Shown here one piece after another: positions 1-12,154 of a stretch of DNA of 64,000 nt. The translations under genes and the position numbers were made by a program. The notes under the pieces were generated by a model. The model had not been told where the DNA came from, ran no database searches, and was given only the letters and a program-made list of their open reading frames with translations. Numbering within the stretch: the stretch's first letter is position 1; each line of letters begins with the position of its first letter. Source of the DNA: Fomes fomentarius (taxonomy: Eukaryota; Basidiomycota; Agaricomycetes; Polyporales; Polyporaceae); NCBI GenBank assembly GCA_022606135.1, contig JABYQN010000011.1, positions 186,001 to 250,000 of the forward strand, read 5' to 3'.

Positions 1-36
1 TACGGCTACCATCATCGCACACTGCCAGTGGGAGCT

Positions 37-1623
37 ATGCCGCCCAAGGTCGACATCGTGCCCGCCAACGCGCACCTCGTTGGCTTGTGGCTCCAGCTCT
101 TCGCAGGAGGTAAGTTCGTCATCTTCACCCGCCGAAGCTCTTGTCTTCGCTCCGAGTCCCCAGGCTTCTCCAGCCTCTTCGCGCCGTCATCCAAGGTTTC
201 GCGCACGCACGGAAGCCTCTTCCTTTACTGACGCGTACGGTGGCTCTGCAGGCGCATACTTCTTGTACCTTCCCCAATGCTTCGCCATCCTCCGCAAGAA
301 GGTCCGCGATGGCCTGTCCATCTGGCTGCCCATCGTCTGCGTGCTTATGTTTCTCATAGTCGCCGTCGTACGTCCATGCTCTCTCTCAAGATCCATTCTG
401 CGCGAGTTCTGAACGCGTCCGTGACAGGACCTCGTAACAGAGATGGTGCGCGCGTGGGACGCATTCAGCGTTGCGGGCGCGAAGGGCGAGGTCCTCGCCA
501 ATCCCGCGAAATTCTACTCGAACCCGGCGACGCCAGAGTCGCTCGTCAAGAACTCCATAACCGTCGCGCTCGCGGTGATCTCTGACGGAATTATCGTACG
601 TCCTCGCGTCTGCTATGGCCCGTACGTACGCAAGGAGAAAAATTCATCTTGTCGGTGATCACTGTGCAGGTATACCGGACATTCGTCGTCTGGAACTTCA
701 GCATCTTGATCATAGCGGTGCCCGTTGGACTTCTCTGCGCCGACGTAGGCACGTCCACCTCTGTGCAGATCGACTGGCGTGATGGATATATACTGACCGG
801 ATGTTGTCCCCTTCTAACAGCATTGGGCATTTGGTCGACATGGACGCTCTCCCGGTCTCGAGCCGGGGACATCCTCATCCTCGCCGAGGTCACGATCCGC
901 GTGAAATACTTCTTCATTGTCACCTTCTGCCTCAACGCGCTCTGCGCAGGTGCGTTTCCTCGGCCCCAGTATCCCTCTTAGCTCGACCGAAGTGACAAAC
1001 CCTGCTCAGCTCTGATCTGCTGGAAGATCTGGCACATAAGCTCGCGCGTCGCGTCCTACTCCTCGAGCGATCGGAAGACGACCCGCGTGTTCGAGGTCAT
1101 GGTCGAAAGCGGTATGCGCTCTCGCGCACTTCAATAGCCCATGTCCACGCTGACGCGCCACTGACCCGTCTGCAGCTGCCTTCTACTGCGCACACCTCTT
1201 CGCGCTCATCGTGAGCAGCGCCATAGGCTCCAACGTCTTCTTCATCTTCCTCGACTGCGTACGTCCCCTCTCCCGAGCTTGGCCCCTCACGTCCCCCCTC
1301 CCCTCCCCTCCCCTCCCCTCCCACAATCAATCCTCATACTCTACTAACTCGCCCACCCACCACAGCTCCCGCCCGTGACCGCGCTCGTGTTCACGATGAT
1401 CATCGTCCGCGCGCGCACGGGGACACAAGCGCAGCTCACCTCCACCACCGCCGCGGCGTCGAACCTGCGCTTCTGGAGCACGACGCGCGGGTCGGCGACG
1501 GCCGCGAACCAGCCAATCGGGGTCGAGATCGACCTCGAGCGCGTCGTGCACACGGACTCTGACGTCTTCCGCAGCACGCGGGACACATACGACGACAGCG
1601 AGCGGAACAAGGCAGACTTCTGA
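37..1623 (+). CDS. Seven-helix membrane protein, copy A
   Basis: Uncharacterised integral membrane protein, about 335 residues, of a family common in Agaricomycetes. Eight exons by splice-site reading: 37-109, 252-367, 428-595, 670-748, 821-949, 1010-1111, 1176-1258, 1366-1623. The start is the first ATG; a GTG lies in frame 9 bases upstream. Hydrophobic segments fall at NAHLVGLWLQL plus the YLPQC region, at WLPIVCVLMFLIV, around VALAVISDGIIV, at ILIIAVPVGLLC, at YFFIVTFCLNALC, at AHLFALIVSSAIGSN and at PPVTALVFTMIIV, so about seven helices. The C-terminal tail is hydrophilic. Family landmarks shared with the other copies are NAHL, the PQC motif, VYRTFVVWN, CWKIW, GSNVFF and the tail motif IDLERVVHTD. 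Intron 4 (749-820) begins with GC. Function unknown; no receptor motif can be claimed. The promoter is outside the window. Confidence 0.88.
1296..1322 (+). repeat. Short CCCTC tandem repeat
   Basis: About five copies of a 5-base pyrimidine unit inside the last intron of the copy A membrane protein gene, just ahead of the branch region. It probably only lengthens the pyrimidine tract of that intron. Confidence 0.8.
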
Positions 1624-2936
1624 CTCTGAGTCCCTGGCCGTCGTCCCCTGGGGCCTGGAGGACGTCGATGGACGCTGGCAGGTTCATCTTTGATTGACTT
1701 ATTTCTTATTCTGCTTCTGCTATGTATGTTGTGCCAGCATTCCCCTATGTACTAACGACTGCTGGGAGACCGATGGAGGATGTATCATAGATGTCTAACA
1801 GCTCGTTATCAAAATCCACTCATTCACCCATCATCTCGCACCTGTATCGCGGGCAAAGTACGAATGCAAAAGAGTTGACCGCCAACTCGAACGCCAACTG
1901 CGCGCGATGAATACTGGGCTGTGCCGCGCGCGATATGCAAATGCCAGGGTGCGTTCGCGACCATTGGAGTACGTACCTGCTTCGAAGCTCTGGACGTGAG
2001 GAACCTTTTCTCCGCAAGAGCTCTGTCATAGCATCACGGTGACAAAGGTATCAGACCGCTCGTCAGGCCCTGACTTCAAGGTTCCGCGCCCATCTCTGGG
2101 TTCACCGAGGCCATTCCACACCACACGGTATCCACCCCCTGCAAGCTCCGAGCGCGCAGATGTACAGGTACAGGTGCTTGACGCCGCCTCGCAAGAAATC
2201 TTCCGGGTCATGAGTCGTATCGGCGTACAATGTGAGTCGAGCGCGCCGCTCACGGAGGTGGTTGAATATCGTGCCGTGACGCCGACGCTGGGATGCTCTT
2301 TGTCAAGTCGGTTTTGAATCTCCACATGTACCTCATGTCAGTGAAACCAGCGTCACGGATCTGCGCCCTGCAGCGCAGGCAAGTTAGAATTTCCGGACGA
2401 TATCATGATGGTTACACTTCTGCATAAGTGGGTTACACCATCCGAGTGTCAGGATTCACTTAATGAGAGATTAGATACATACTCACATACTCACTCACGT
2501 ATACTCACAACTTGAACTCTCTGATCAGATACAACCTTTGTACTGCCACGTGGCGGAGTAAGCAATGTATATATCGGGCGCTTGTTGATGGAACGCCACG
2601 GTGACGATCGGTGATCGAACTCGCGTCGCGCGACCGGACGCTCTCCAGACTTGGGCTCGTCATGACAGTGACACCTTCAAGTGTAGTAAGACGCAGGAGG
2701 CTTGTAGAAGCCATGAGCGTGCATGAGCACTCACCCTCACTCACACTCTTGTCAGCATAAGTACAAAGATGGACTAGTGGCGTGCTGCGGATACTGCGAA
2801 GTTCTCCCATTCACCCGACTGTACTTACTGGGTCATGATGGCACCCAGCGCTGATAAATATTGGTAAATGCCTTCCTCTGGCGTTGCCTGCGGTGCTAGG
2901 TTTTCCTCCAGACTTCCTCTCCTTCCCTCATGTGAC

Positions 2937-4340
2937 ATGCCCGACATCCTCCTGGCGAATGCGCGTCTTGCAGGTCTCTGGCTGCAGCTCTGCGCAACCG
3001 GTATGCTCGGCTCGGCTCGCCTTTGATGATCCCATCCGCCTCACATTTTGCGTTCGTTCCACTCTTCCAGGAGCATATGTCATCTACCTCCCGCAGTGCA
3101 TACCTGTCCTGCGCGCAAAGCTCCGCGAAGGAGTATCGCTGTGGCTGCCTGTCGCCTGCTTGCTGATCTTTGTCATCACTTTGATGGTTCGTCTCGTTTC
3201 CAATCGTTCTCTTCTGGTTCTGGGATACATACGCTGAGGCTTGTCCGAGGTATTAGGACCAAATCATTGAAATGGTGATCGCATACCATGCATACTCTGT
3301 ACACAGGCCTGGCGAGCTACGACACCCGTTGACAGTGTATGCGAACGCCTCGACGCTGTCTGTCCTCAAGGGTTCCGCCACTCTTGCGCTTGTCATTATC
3401 TCAGACTTCATAATGGTATGCATGCTGACATGAACTATTCAGCTTTTCCAGAGCGAGTGTGCAAGCTAACCCACGCATGTAGGTGTATAGAACCTTCGTA
3501 GTATGGAACTTCATCATCCCCGTCATGATTCTTCCTGCCCTGCTTCTGCTTGCCAGTATAGGTGCTGGACCATTTCGTGTGTGAGCTGGTGCCGCATGCA
3601 CTAACGTCCTTGCTTCAACATCAGGTCTAGGGATCTGGTCTGCTACGAGCCTTTCACAGACACCATTCGGGCAGGCTCCAATTTCCGCGGTTGTCACAGT
3701 GCGAGCGAGATACTTCTTTGCCCTCACCTTCGCGTTCAATGTATTATGTGCGGGTACGTACGATACTTTCTGCGTGGACGGATACCTGGGCTTAAACAAT
3801 TCGGGTAGGTCTGATAAGCTGGAAGGCTTGGAGGGTCCGCTCGCTCAGTCCAAATCAGGCCTCGAGCGTGAGCGATAGTCCAACACCGCGTGCTGTTCAG
3901 GTAATCATCGAGACAGGTGCGCATGCCTTACCTCTGGGTCGCCCTCAAGTGTCGACTGACATGACTTTCCCCGAAGCCGCGGTATACTGTGCGCACCTCT
4001 TCATCCTCATCATCAGCGACAGCGTGGGCTCGAATCTGTTCTTCCTCTTCCTCAGTCCGGTAGGTTCAGCACGCTATCGACTACTTCCATTCCCCACTGA
4101 TGTGAGTCTGCATAGCTTCCTCCAATAGCAGCACTCGTCTTCACCATGCTCATCGTGCGCGCGCGGGGTCCCAAACAGGACCCCTCCAATGCGACGGTAT
4201 CGATCCCCACCCATTTTTGGAGCATACGGACTACGGCCCGCAGCCGACGTGATTCTCGCTCTCAGCCTCCTCGCACTCGAACGTCGGGCGCGGGTGACAT
4301 TGCTCTTGAGCAGGTTACGCCCCGCACATCAGAGGCATAA
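2937..4340 (+). CDS. Seven-helix membrane protein, copy B
   Basis: Second member of the same family, about 320 residues. Eight exons: 2937-3000, 3071-3186, 3257-3415, 3483-3561, 3625-3753, 3809-3916, 3977-4059, 4116-4340. Exon phases match copy A throughout. At first sight exon 3 looks frame-shifted, because a tempting CACAG acceptor lies near 3305. Using the TTAG acceptor at 3253-3256 restores an open exon starting DQIIEMVIAYHAYSV, the expected family sequence. Landmarks present: NARLAGLWLQL, YLPQC, VYRTFVVWN, GLGIWS, GSNLFF and a tail with IALEQV. It follows copy A in the same direction with a 1.3 kb gap. Intact as read. Function unknown. Confidence 0.85.
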
Positions 4341-6445
4341 TTGTATTTGGTATCTATCCTCTCCGGGGCTTGATAACGGACGAGCACTGAAGTAGCAGAG
4401 CGATAATGATCTGTAATGTCCGACTGGTTGTGAGCCGAGAGAGTCCTGCAGCTTACTTGTTCACAACTTCACTGACGTGTACGGCATATACCCTCCATCT
4501 CTGAGCTGGCCTGGCGATGGTCACCGATCACCTCGAGAGACTGCCTGTTGTAGACACCTGTGCCAGAACTCTCAATCCAGGCCGTACCACGCCTTCGACA
4601 GCCGCCAGACGCACCTCCGAGCCTCTCGCGGTATGGGAACCGGCCAATGCAGGTGCAGACATGGGAGCAGTGCTTCTTGAGTTTCAAGCCTACATCTCGA
4701 CTTGTCCACGAGCCACAGCGCTGCATGCCAGCCATTCGTCATTCGTCGACATTTCAGAAAATTGAGCACACGACATATCATACCAGGCTGCACGCACGCA
4801 GCACGGCACCGATTCACGGAGAGGTACCACAAGCACATGGGACAAACCGCACTGTCTAGTGCGCTTTTTGCAGTCATGCAGCAACAATAAGTGGTATGTA
4901 TTCTCACGACAATGCCGGTATTGTCCCGAAGCATCTTCAGCAAATAGTAGTAGTGAGGCACAGTTTCTCCGAGAAGAACAGAATATGCAGATCGCAGCGC
5001 ATTTGCCCTCTTCTCTTTAGAAAATAACGAGCCTCTGTGCTTTACGGTATCTCACCCGGGCCCTCGACCTTATATCAACATAACAAAACGATGCGCGCTG
5101 AGTCCCAAGGAGTGCCTGAGACACTGGCAGGCTTGAGGATGCGAGGGACCTTGGGAAGAGTGAAATTTGCTGATCTTCTAGCCCCTGATGCTGGGAACAG
5201 TGATGCCTACAGAACGGAAATCCAGAGGTGTCTTTGAGAGGCTAGAGTGGAGACACGGGGGCGATACCGGTGGCTTTTGAGGGATGCATTAATGTAAGGT
5301 CATGCGTGCCTTAAGTACGGGGAATTTAACAGCCACTCCAAGGGGCGCAGCGTGAGAGAAACGTTGAGATGAGCCTTCAGACATGACTCTGGCCATGTGG
5401 GGAGAGAAAGGGTGATCCTAGAAGGATATTCCGAGGGCCGCACAGATTAGATGCGGTGCTACCGCATCTTGCAACGAGAACACTCTCACTCTTCCTGCTT
5501 CTCGGGGGCAAATGATCATGAGTACCGGTAATATCAGACTCACAGGGGTCTACGGTACGTATCCAATTCACCGCCGAAATTCACCGCCGACATTGTTCGG
5601 CGTGCGTCAGGAACTCATCGACTTCCTCACGGTCATCAATCCTCAAGCGACAGGCCGGATCTCTGCTGTCAAGTCGGAGTACGTATACGTACTAGCAGTC
5701 GCTCCCTCCTCGGACGAGGCTTCGCTGAATGGTCGTCGGCTGCAACTTCAGTAGATCAGTGCAGATACAGGCTCACGATGAGCTGCAGCCTCAACATAAC
5801 CAAGGCACAGAAGACCAGGAACACGCCGGTCAAGAAGCAAGTCGAAAGAAGCATGAGCGCAAATCCGAAGACTGAGGCTGCGATGGACTTTATCATCGTC
5901 ATCAAATTCGCACAGAGGCGTTTCCTGTCCGATTCCACGGATGACAGTCGGAATCATTACATACCAAGTAGTGTGAAGTCCAAGTTCTGCTGCCACCCGA
6001 GTACCTACTCAAGAGAGAGAGTCTATCGGACTTCGCGACAGACTTGTGAACGCGTTGCAAGTTCAAAGGGAGCCTAGACTGAGATGAGCCTCGCGCGACA
6101 ATCGGGCTCCAATGCGTATACGGCCCGAAACCGGTTCAGACTAAGCCTCTCGAAACGCTCTGAGTCTCATGGGGACTGGCAGCCTAGACTCGTCTACGAT
6201 CATGCATGAGGAGGCTCGGACGCATAGGATAGGAGCATAGACTTCCGAATCCGTGAAGTCGTACTTCATTAACGAGGTTCTCAAATAAGACAACAGACAT
6301 TACCCAAAAAACGAACCAACATTACAGGGCCGGCATACACGTACACCTCCACAGCGCCACCAGTACCACTAGAACACAACAAGGGTTGTTTTAACACAGA
6401 ACCCACCGGCACACAAGTGACAACACAGATCGCCCATCGCCACGC
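4341..6445. other. Gene-free interval
   Basis: About 2.1 kb with no gene I can support. Open frames are short and lack family landmarks. A hydrophobic 60-residue frame on the minus strand at 5756-5938 might be a relic of a membrane protein gene but could not be aligned convincingly. A short direct repeat, ttcaccgccga twice, lies near 5568-5592. Confidence 0.5.
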
Positions 6446-8547
6446 TCAGTAGACATATCTGAACCACGCGCTCTCGTTCGGCGTCGTGCCCTCCTTCTCC
6501 GGGCGCGTCTCTCCACCGTTACTCTTCACGCGCTCCTTCCGCGCGTTCTCCCTCACGAGGAAGCCGAGCGTCAGCGCGCTGGCGAGGAGGATGCCGACCT
6601 GGAAGAACAGCAGCGTCCACGTCGCGCTCGTGTACCGCGGCGCGCGCGAGATGAATCCGAGCATCCACGTGGAGAGGATGGAGCCGAGGTTGGTCATGGT
6701 CGTCAGGAGCGCGAGCGCCGCGCCGCGGCGGATGAGCGGGGACGCGTTGTTCGCGATCCACGTTCCGAGCGGGGGGCCGGTGCAGAACGTGCCGGGCACG
6801 AGCAGGAAGAGCGAGCCGTAGCGGGTGTGGTTGACGGTCGACCCGAGGAAGATGGCGAACCCGGCGGTCGCCATGAGCGAGAAGAAGATCATGGTCAGCC
6901 CGCGGTGCGCGTAGCGGTCGGCAAAGATGGCGGTGATGATGGAGACTGTCAGGGAGGTAGAGCGTGAGGAGCTGTGGTACGCGAGGGAGACAGAGTGGGG
7001 GGGGACTTACGGACTGCGCTGACGGCGAAGGGCGGGACGCTCATCAGCTGCGCCTGGGATCCTTTGTAGCCTAGCCCTACGACAATGCTCGGCAGGAAGC
7101 TGGTGGACATGGTCAGACGACTTGAAACGTCAGAGAATGAGCAAGTACTTACTATGATAGACCGGAGAGCGTGGCGCCGCTGAAGAAACCCGCGATCGCA
7201 AGGAGGATGATGTGCGGCTGCACGAAGGTCTTGGCCCACTCGGCCCAGTTCCGAGTCTTCTTCTCTCCCTCTCCAATAATGCCGTCGTCGGTTAAGACGC
7301 GCTCGATGAGGCGTTTCTCGTCCTCCTTGAGGAAGTACGATGAATGGGGTGCGTTAGGCAGCAGGTAGAAGGTCGCAGCGGCGAAAAGGACAGTGAAAAG
7401 CCCTTCCTGTATGCACGTCAGATCTTCAAGCAGAGGAGCTGCTGATGGAGGGTGCTTGCCAGAATGAAGATCCAAGCCCATCCTGGCTTGTTGCCGACGC
7501 CGTCCATCTTGACGATGCCTGCCGCGAGGAGACCAGAGAAGGCGGATGCTATTGAAGTTGCGGAGAACATTATAGACACGCTAGAACATTGGGCTGTATG
7601 AGATTTGCGTGACCTGATGGACATGTGCGCAGACGTGGACATACCGTAGCTGAAGCATTTGTCTAGGGTAAAAGGTTGCCAGGTAGAAGGTCATGCCGGG
7701 AAGGAGACCACCTATAAGATGCACAAGTTCAGCCTATAGAGGATTGAATGCTCTATGTGGAGAGTGCGCACCTTCGAACAGTCCGAGGAAGAAACGGCAT
7801 GCAATGAGACCTCCGTAGGTTGTTACAAGACCTGCACACGATTCAGCACTCGTGGACACATGCCGAATGCGATGAGCGTCGACAGACCTTGGAGGGTACA
7901 TGTGATGCCCCAGAGCAATGCCATAGTCGGAAGCAATATCCGAGGCCCGACAATCTAGGCGGAGATGACGATCAGTATGGAAGTATGATAGAATGAATGA
8001 AGAATGTTACCATCATAAGGTAGTTTGATGGAATCTCAATGATCGTGTAAGGACTGCGTGAACGTAAACGGACGAGATCAGTGGGCAATTGGATTGAAGA
8101 CCGGGAAGGGGACTCACATGAGGGTGACAGTCAAGGCAATGGTGTACTGTAGGGAGCGTGAGCATATGCAGTGGGGATGTTGCTACGAACGAGGGTTGGG
8201 GTGTACATACCTGGTAATCCGACATATGTAACTTCTGCTGAAGGCCTGCAATGCGGGCATTGCCGATATTGGATCGATCCTGGGGGATGGCAGAATTGCA
8301 TTCAGTTGAGAGCACGAGTTTTTAATGTGATGAGTATGGGAGGGATGAGAGGGAGACGTACGAGAGAAGAGAGGAAGTAGAGGATGGTGACGACCGGGAG
8401 AACATAGAGATCCATCTTGGTCCACACCCTGGCCGTCCCACGGGCGTCCGCGGCGGGGGAGTCAGGGACCGAGGCGTCGGTGTCGTCATCGAAGGAACCC
8501 TTCTCGAGGACGGGGGCGGGCTCAGTGAACTTGTCGGCGTCGGACAT
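6446..8547 (-). CDS. MFS transporter A, allantoate permease-like
   Basis: Plasma-membrane transporter of the major facilitator superfamily, most like the fungal anion:cation symporter (Dal5/allantoate permease) group, which moves small organic anions such as vitamins, ureides or aromatic acids. Starts MSDADKFTEPAP with a hydrophilic N-tail, then the first helix around MDLYVLPVVTILYFL. Then come the family signatures DRSNIGNARIAGLQ, EIPSNYLMM followed by VGPRILLP, FLGLFEGGLLPG, FYPRQM, PGWAWIFILEG, FLPSIVVGLGY, the DRYAHRG loop and a C-terminal half ending NESAWFRYVY. Many short introns all fit an open reading frame, and I see no stop or shift. It is divergent from the UbiA gene at 9351. Substrate unknown; export or uptake of a cluster product or precursor is an inference. 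Confidence 0.9.
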
Positions 8548-9350
8548 GGTCGCAAGCCTGAGTCGGAGCGCGAGGAGAAGGAGGGATGTGGAGATCAGGA
8601 GGGACGAGCGGTGGGCGTTTTAGTAGTAGTTGGGCTTATTGGATGATTGTGGAGGTCATGCAGCTGCCAATGCGATGGCCCATGATCCATCTTGCATGTG
8701 CCGATATCGACATTGGCGAGGGCCGTGCGACCGTGGGTCCGATTGGCTTTGTTCGCAATTTGTTTCGCGCTCCCAGTTCTCACAGACCTGGCTGCCCGAT
8801 AAGGACATGCCATCGGTAGAAACCAGAGCGCAGGAACAGGACAGTGACCGTGAGAGAGAGCGCACGAGCAATATTAATGTCCCAGATCCAGCAGATCCAT
8901 CCAACCACCCACGCCCGGCGTCTGACGCCACGACGCTCCCAGCCTCCTGCGCTCTCTTCCCACGCTGATCAACGCTCGGAACAGATGGACGGTGACATCT
9001 TTGACCCCGTCAGAATCAGCTCTTGAATTTCGCTCTCAACACCGCTCGCATGTACATATGTTCTTGGCCTTTGTTCCCTGACCAGCGTCTGCTAGTGACA
9101 CATTCACTCTCGGATCCTTCCGGAATCCGTAACTCCGCACAGACTACTGACTCCCGCATGAATGTTCGCAGCCTTTTGCGACACGAAATCTGCCATCCTC
9201 CAACACATTCTCATTCCAGACGGAAAATGACTTCAGCCCGTCCGCATTGCCCGAACCGTCTATAAAGCACCATGAACTTCGCCGCACAGTCTCCTCACCT
9301 ACACCAAACTTCCGACGCGCTCGACTTCTCTCCGCTTCGTGGACGTCGAG
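8548..9350. promoter_or_regulatory. Divergent promoter, MFS A / UbiA A
   Basis: 803-base interval between the divergent start codons of the MFS gene and the prenyltransferase gene. No coding exon is recognisable. The same gene pair is found divergent again at 29663-30372, suggesting shared or coordinated transcription of transporter and prenyltransferase. Confidence 0.6.
9261..9268 (+). promoter_or_regulatory. TATA box of UbiA A
   Basis: TATAAAGC about 90 bases upstream of the prenyltransferase ATG. An out-of-frame ATG at 9272 lies only a few bases after it, so it is likely upstream of the transcription start and not an upstream ORF. Confidence 0.55.
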
Positions 9351-10769
9351 ATGCCCATCATGCCCTCGGCTCGCGGATACTTCCAGCTCACTCGCCTCCA
9401 CAAGCCCTTCATGGGAAACACTTTGATGTTCTGGCCCTGCGGTACGTTTTTGACCCCCAAGTCCGCTGGCGTTCCTGATTCACGCCCATCACTCAACTCG
9501 CTTAGCCTGGGGTTTGACAATCGCTGCCCGCGCCACAAGTCTCCCCCTTGCGCTCTATGCCGAGAAGCTCCTATGGTTTGCTGTCGGCTCAATGTTGCTG
9601 CACAGCGCCGCCTGTGTCCTCAATGACATCTGCGACGTTGATTTCGACCGTCAAGTGGGCACGTCTTCTCCTCGTTTGTGTTGCAATCCCTACTCATCCG
9701 ATTTACATTCGGATGCAGAGAGAACTAAAGACAGACCTCTCCCTTCTGGAGTCGTGTCTATCCACGGAGCGTGGATTCTATGTGCAGCACTTGTGGCCCC
9801 GGCCCTCTACATACTCTCCCATTGCAATACTAGGCTAGGGTATGACCGCGATGCCGCTCTAGGTACTCTCTCATGCTCACGAATGTGATGACCGCAGGAT
9901 CGCTATGGGAATTATCGGCGTATTCCCCCTGCATGCGTTATACCCGCTCATGAAGCGCTGGACATGGTGGCCCCAGGCGTGGCTCGGTCGGTGTCTCTTC
10001 ATGACAGTGACATGATGACAGTCAGTTCCTATGATACTGACATCCACGTCTCGACCACACAGGGCTCGCGTTCAACTGGGGAATTCCCGTTGCATGGATC
10101 TCTGTTACAGGCACAATGCCTCCCCTTCCGCTCTGGGTGCTCTTCTTCGGCGGCGTATGGTACGTAAACAGCGCATCAAAATGCTCCGAGTCCGCCTCGT
10201 CCTTCTGCCACGGCATACACTGCCACCTCTCGCCAATGTCTGTCCCCCCAATCCTGACGCCTGCTCACACGATCCATTCGAAACTGATGCTGACACTGAC
10301 ATGGACATCCCCACCAGCTGGACAATCGTCTACGACACGATCTACGCCTGTCAAGACCGCGAAGACGACCGGCGGGTCGGGATCAAGTCCACCGCGCTTC
10401 TGTTCGGATCCTACGTCCGCCCCATTCTCGCCGTCCTCGCCGCCCTTCTCCTTCTCTGCCTCGCGTACGCCGGGATCGCGCTCGCCCAGGGTGTCGGCTA
10501 CGCGTTCCTATCCTGCGGCGGCACGCTTCTGCACACAGCGTGGCAGGTCGCGACCTGGAACGAGGCGGACATGAAGGACCACCGGGCCAAGTTCGAGGTC
10601 AGTCCCCCTTTACTGGCAGTAGTCATTGTATGCTGACAGGGAAGCTTTCGTCCTGCGTCTGCGACATCATCTACCTACTTAGTCCAACGGGCTACTGGGG
10701 TGTGTGATCTGGCTGGGGATTCTGTACGATTATGTTTTGGTACTGTATCCGGTGTCGGCGGCACAGTGA
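9351..10769 (+). CDS. UbiA-type aromatic prenyltransferase A
   Basis: Membrane prenyltransferase related to Coq2/UbiA (4-hydroxybenzoate polyprenyltransferase), 305 residues. Seven exons: 9351-9441, 9506-9658, 9719-9839, 9898-9986, 10063-10159, 10318-10597, 10683-10769. The first Asp-rich motif NDICDVDFD is at residues 70-78 and the second, [13 protein letters not shown], at 189-201. Both fit the canonical magnesium/diphosphate-binding patterns, followed by [11 protein letters not shown]. It lacks the long N-terminal extension expected of mitochondrial Coq2, and a second divergent copy lies in the same cluster, which argues for specialised metabolism. Known fungal relatives prenylate hydroxybenzoates or phenolic polyketides; the substrate here is inferred only as aromatic. 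Intron 2 (9659-9718) is GC-AG. The alternative, a housekeeping ubiquinone enzyme, is less likely. Confidence 0.92.
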
Positions 10770-12154
10770 GCACTGTGTCCGGGAGCGCTCCCTTAGAAGA
10801 GTTTTAGAGGGAAACTACATTCGTCCGCTGCTTACTACATACAATTGGATAGACGAGCTGACCATTACACAAGTAATATATCCTACCAATTTGATTTTGT
10901 GTTTATGCGAGCTCGCCGTCCCGAGTGCGGCGTAGCGCATTTTTGGTCCTCAGCATACGATTGTCCTCGTACCACGACCACTGTACGGGACAACCGGAAT
11001 ACACTCGTCTTTTTGCTCGACTCCGGCAACGAAGTCCGGTCACTCCAACACACCATGTGCGTATGGACCGTTGGACGCCGGCAGACGGTCTTGAATTCTT
11101 GATTATCGGTTGTCCGGCAACTGACAGTATGCCGACCGGGGAGTTCAAACGCTTAATACTTATCCAGTTCCTTCACCCCTGCAGCCTGCTATGCATCAAT
11201 CTAGTTACGTCCTCATAGTCAGAACAGAGCCTGAGCTCGATCGACTCTGCCACGGAAACGCAGGTTAAATCCGCCGGGTGTGTCAATTTCCCAGTAGCAG
11301 CCTCGCGCAAATTGTGACATGGATCTGTGACAAATATAGGGGTCATAGCGAATCCGATATCCTCCTCAGGGGCAGGCCTGCGTTAGTAGTGCATAGTAGG
11401 CTCTGAGTAGGCTCAACATATTGAAGATGACTTTGCTTGCAGTCTAGTGCGCCTTCGCATCGCCTGGCTCAATCCGTGACGGATTGAGCGTGTAGCCGGA
11501 ATATACTGTGCTCAACTTCTCAGGCTGGCGCTCATAGTAGCGTGCTAGAACACGAATTTCTACTTCGTCATCGTCGACCCCGTGAGTCCTATTAGTACAC
11601 CCTCTGCATGCATGCCTTCGTTGAGATACCGAACCATTTCGCTTAGCTTCCTTCCATGTCTGTGAGTACGCACCATGAAGAAGAGTCACAGAAAAGCCAA
11701 GGCAGGCAATAGTCTGTTCGATGCTTATCGGCGTTCAGATCGTGGTGGCACGTGAATGTCAACAGTCTTGAGTCTCAGCAGCACAGAACCAAGAGATTCC
11801 CTGCAGAGCATCTCCTCGGATTCTGTGAGTGGTGCAGCCTAAGAAGGCTTAGAATAAGCTTCTATTGTTGTGTAGAGTATCAGGTCTCTCTCGACCCTCA
11901 GGCCCGGTAATGGATGACAGGGAAGATGGCGGCTACTATACAAACTTTCCGATATTCAGTGCCCGCATAAAGCATGGAAACCTGAACAGAAACAACGAAA
12001 TGGGCGTGTGAGATCTAAAGAGAGTGCGAGAAAGCTCTAGAGCCACAAACGAGTGAGGAAAGCAAGGCGCGGAGTGTCTACTGGAAGGTGCGTGTGTGTG
12101 TCGGAGTGAGAAAGGATGTCGAATGGCCGGAAGGAGTGGTAAGTAGCTCTAGAA
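10770..12154. other. Interval with possible gene relic
   Basis: About 1.4 kb between the prenyltransferase and MFS B. A minus-strand frame at 11444-11689 ends in a protein-like stretch (EVEIRVLARYYERQPEKL), and a neighbouring frame reads EMVRYLNEGMHAEGVLIGL. The two are not in register, so this may be a decayed gene. No family can be named with confidence. Confidence 0.3.
11467..11489. repeat. Perfect 11-bp inverted repeat
   Basis: gctcaatccgt, one spacer base, then acggattgagc. It is a perfect dyad with a central G, located in the non-genic interval between UbiA A and MFS B. It could be a transcription-factor site or a chance hairpin. Confidence 0.7.

Noticed and set aside
5756..5938. Hydrophobic minus-strand frame resembling part of a UbiA protein after the second Asp motif
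   Set aside because: Only a vague match (acidic run, then a Lys-Ser-Ile-Ala-like segment and helix); no exon structure or other motif nearby, so not annotated as a relic.
9272..9478. Upstream ORF overlapping the UbiA A start
   Set aside because: Its ATG is only a few bases after the TATA box, so it is probably not transcribed.
9351..10769. Housekeeping COQ2 as identity of UbiA A
   Set aside because: No mitochondrial extension, a second divergent copy 18 kb away, and transporter/P450 neighbours favour specialised metabolism, though Coq2-like chemistry is likely.
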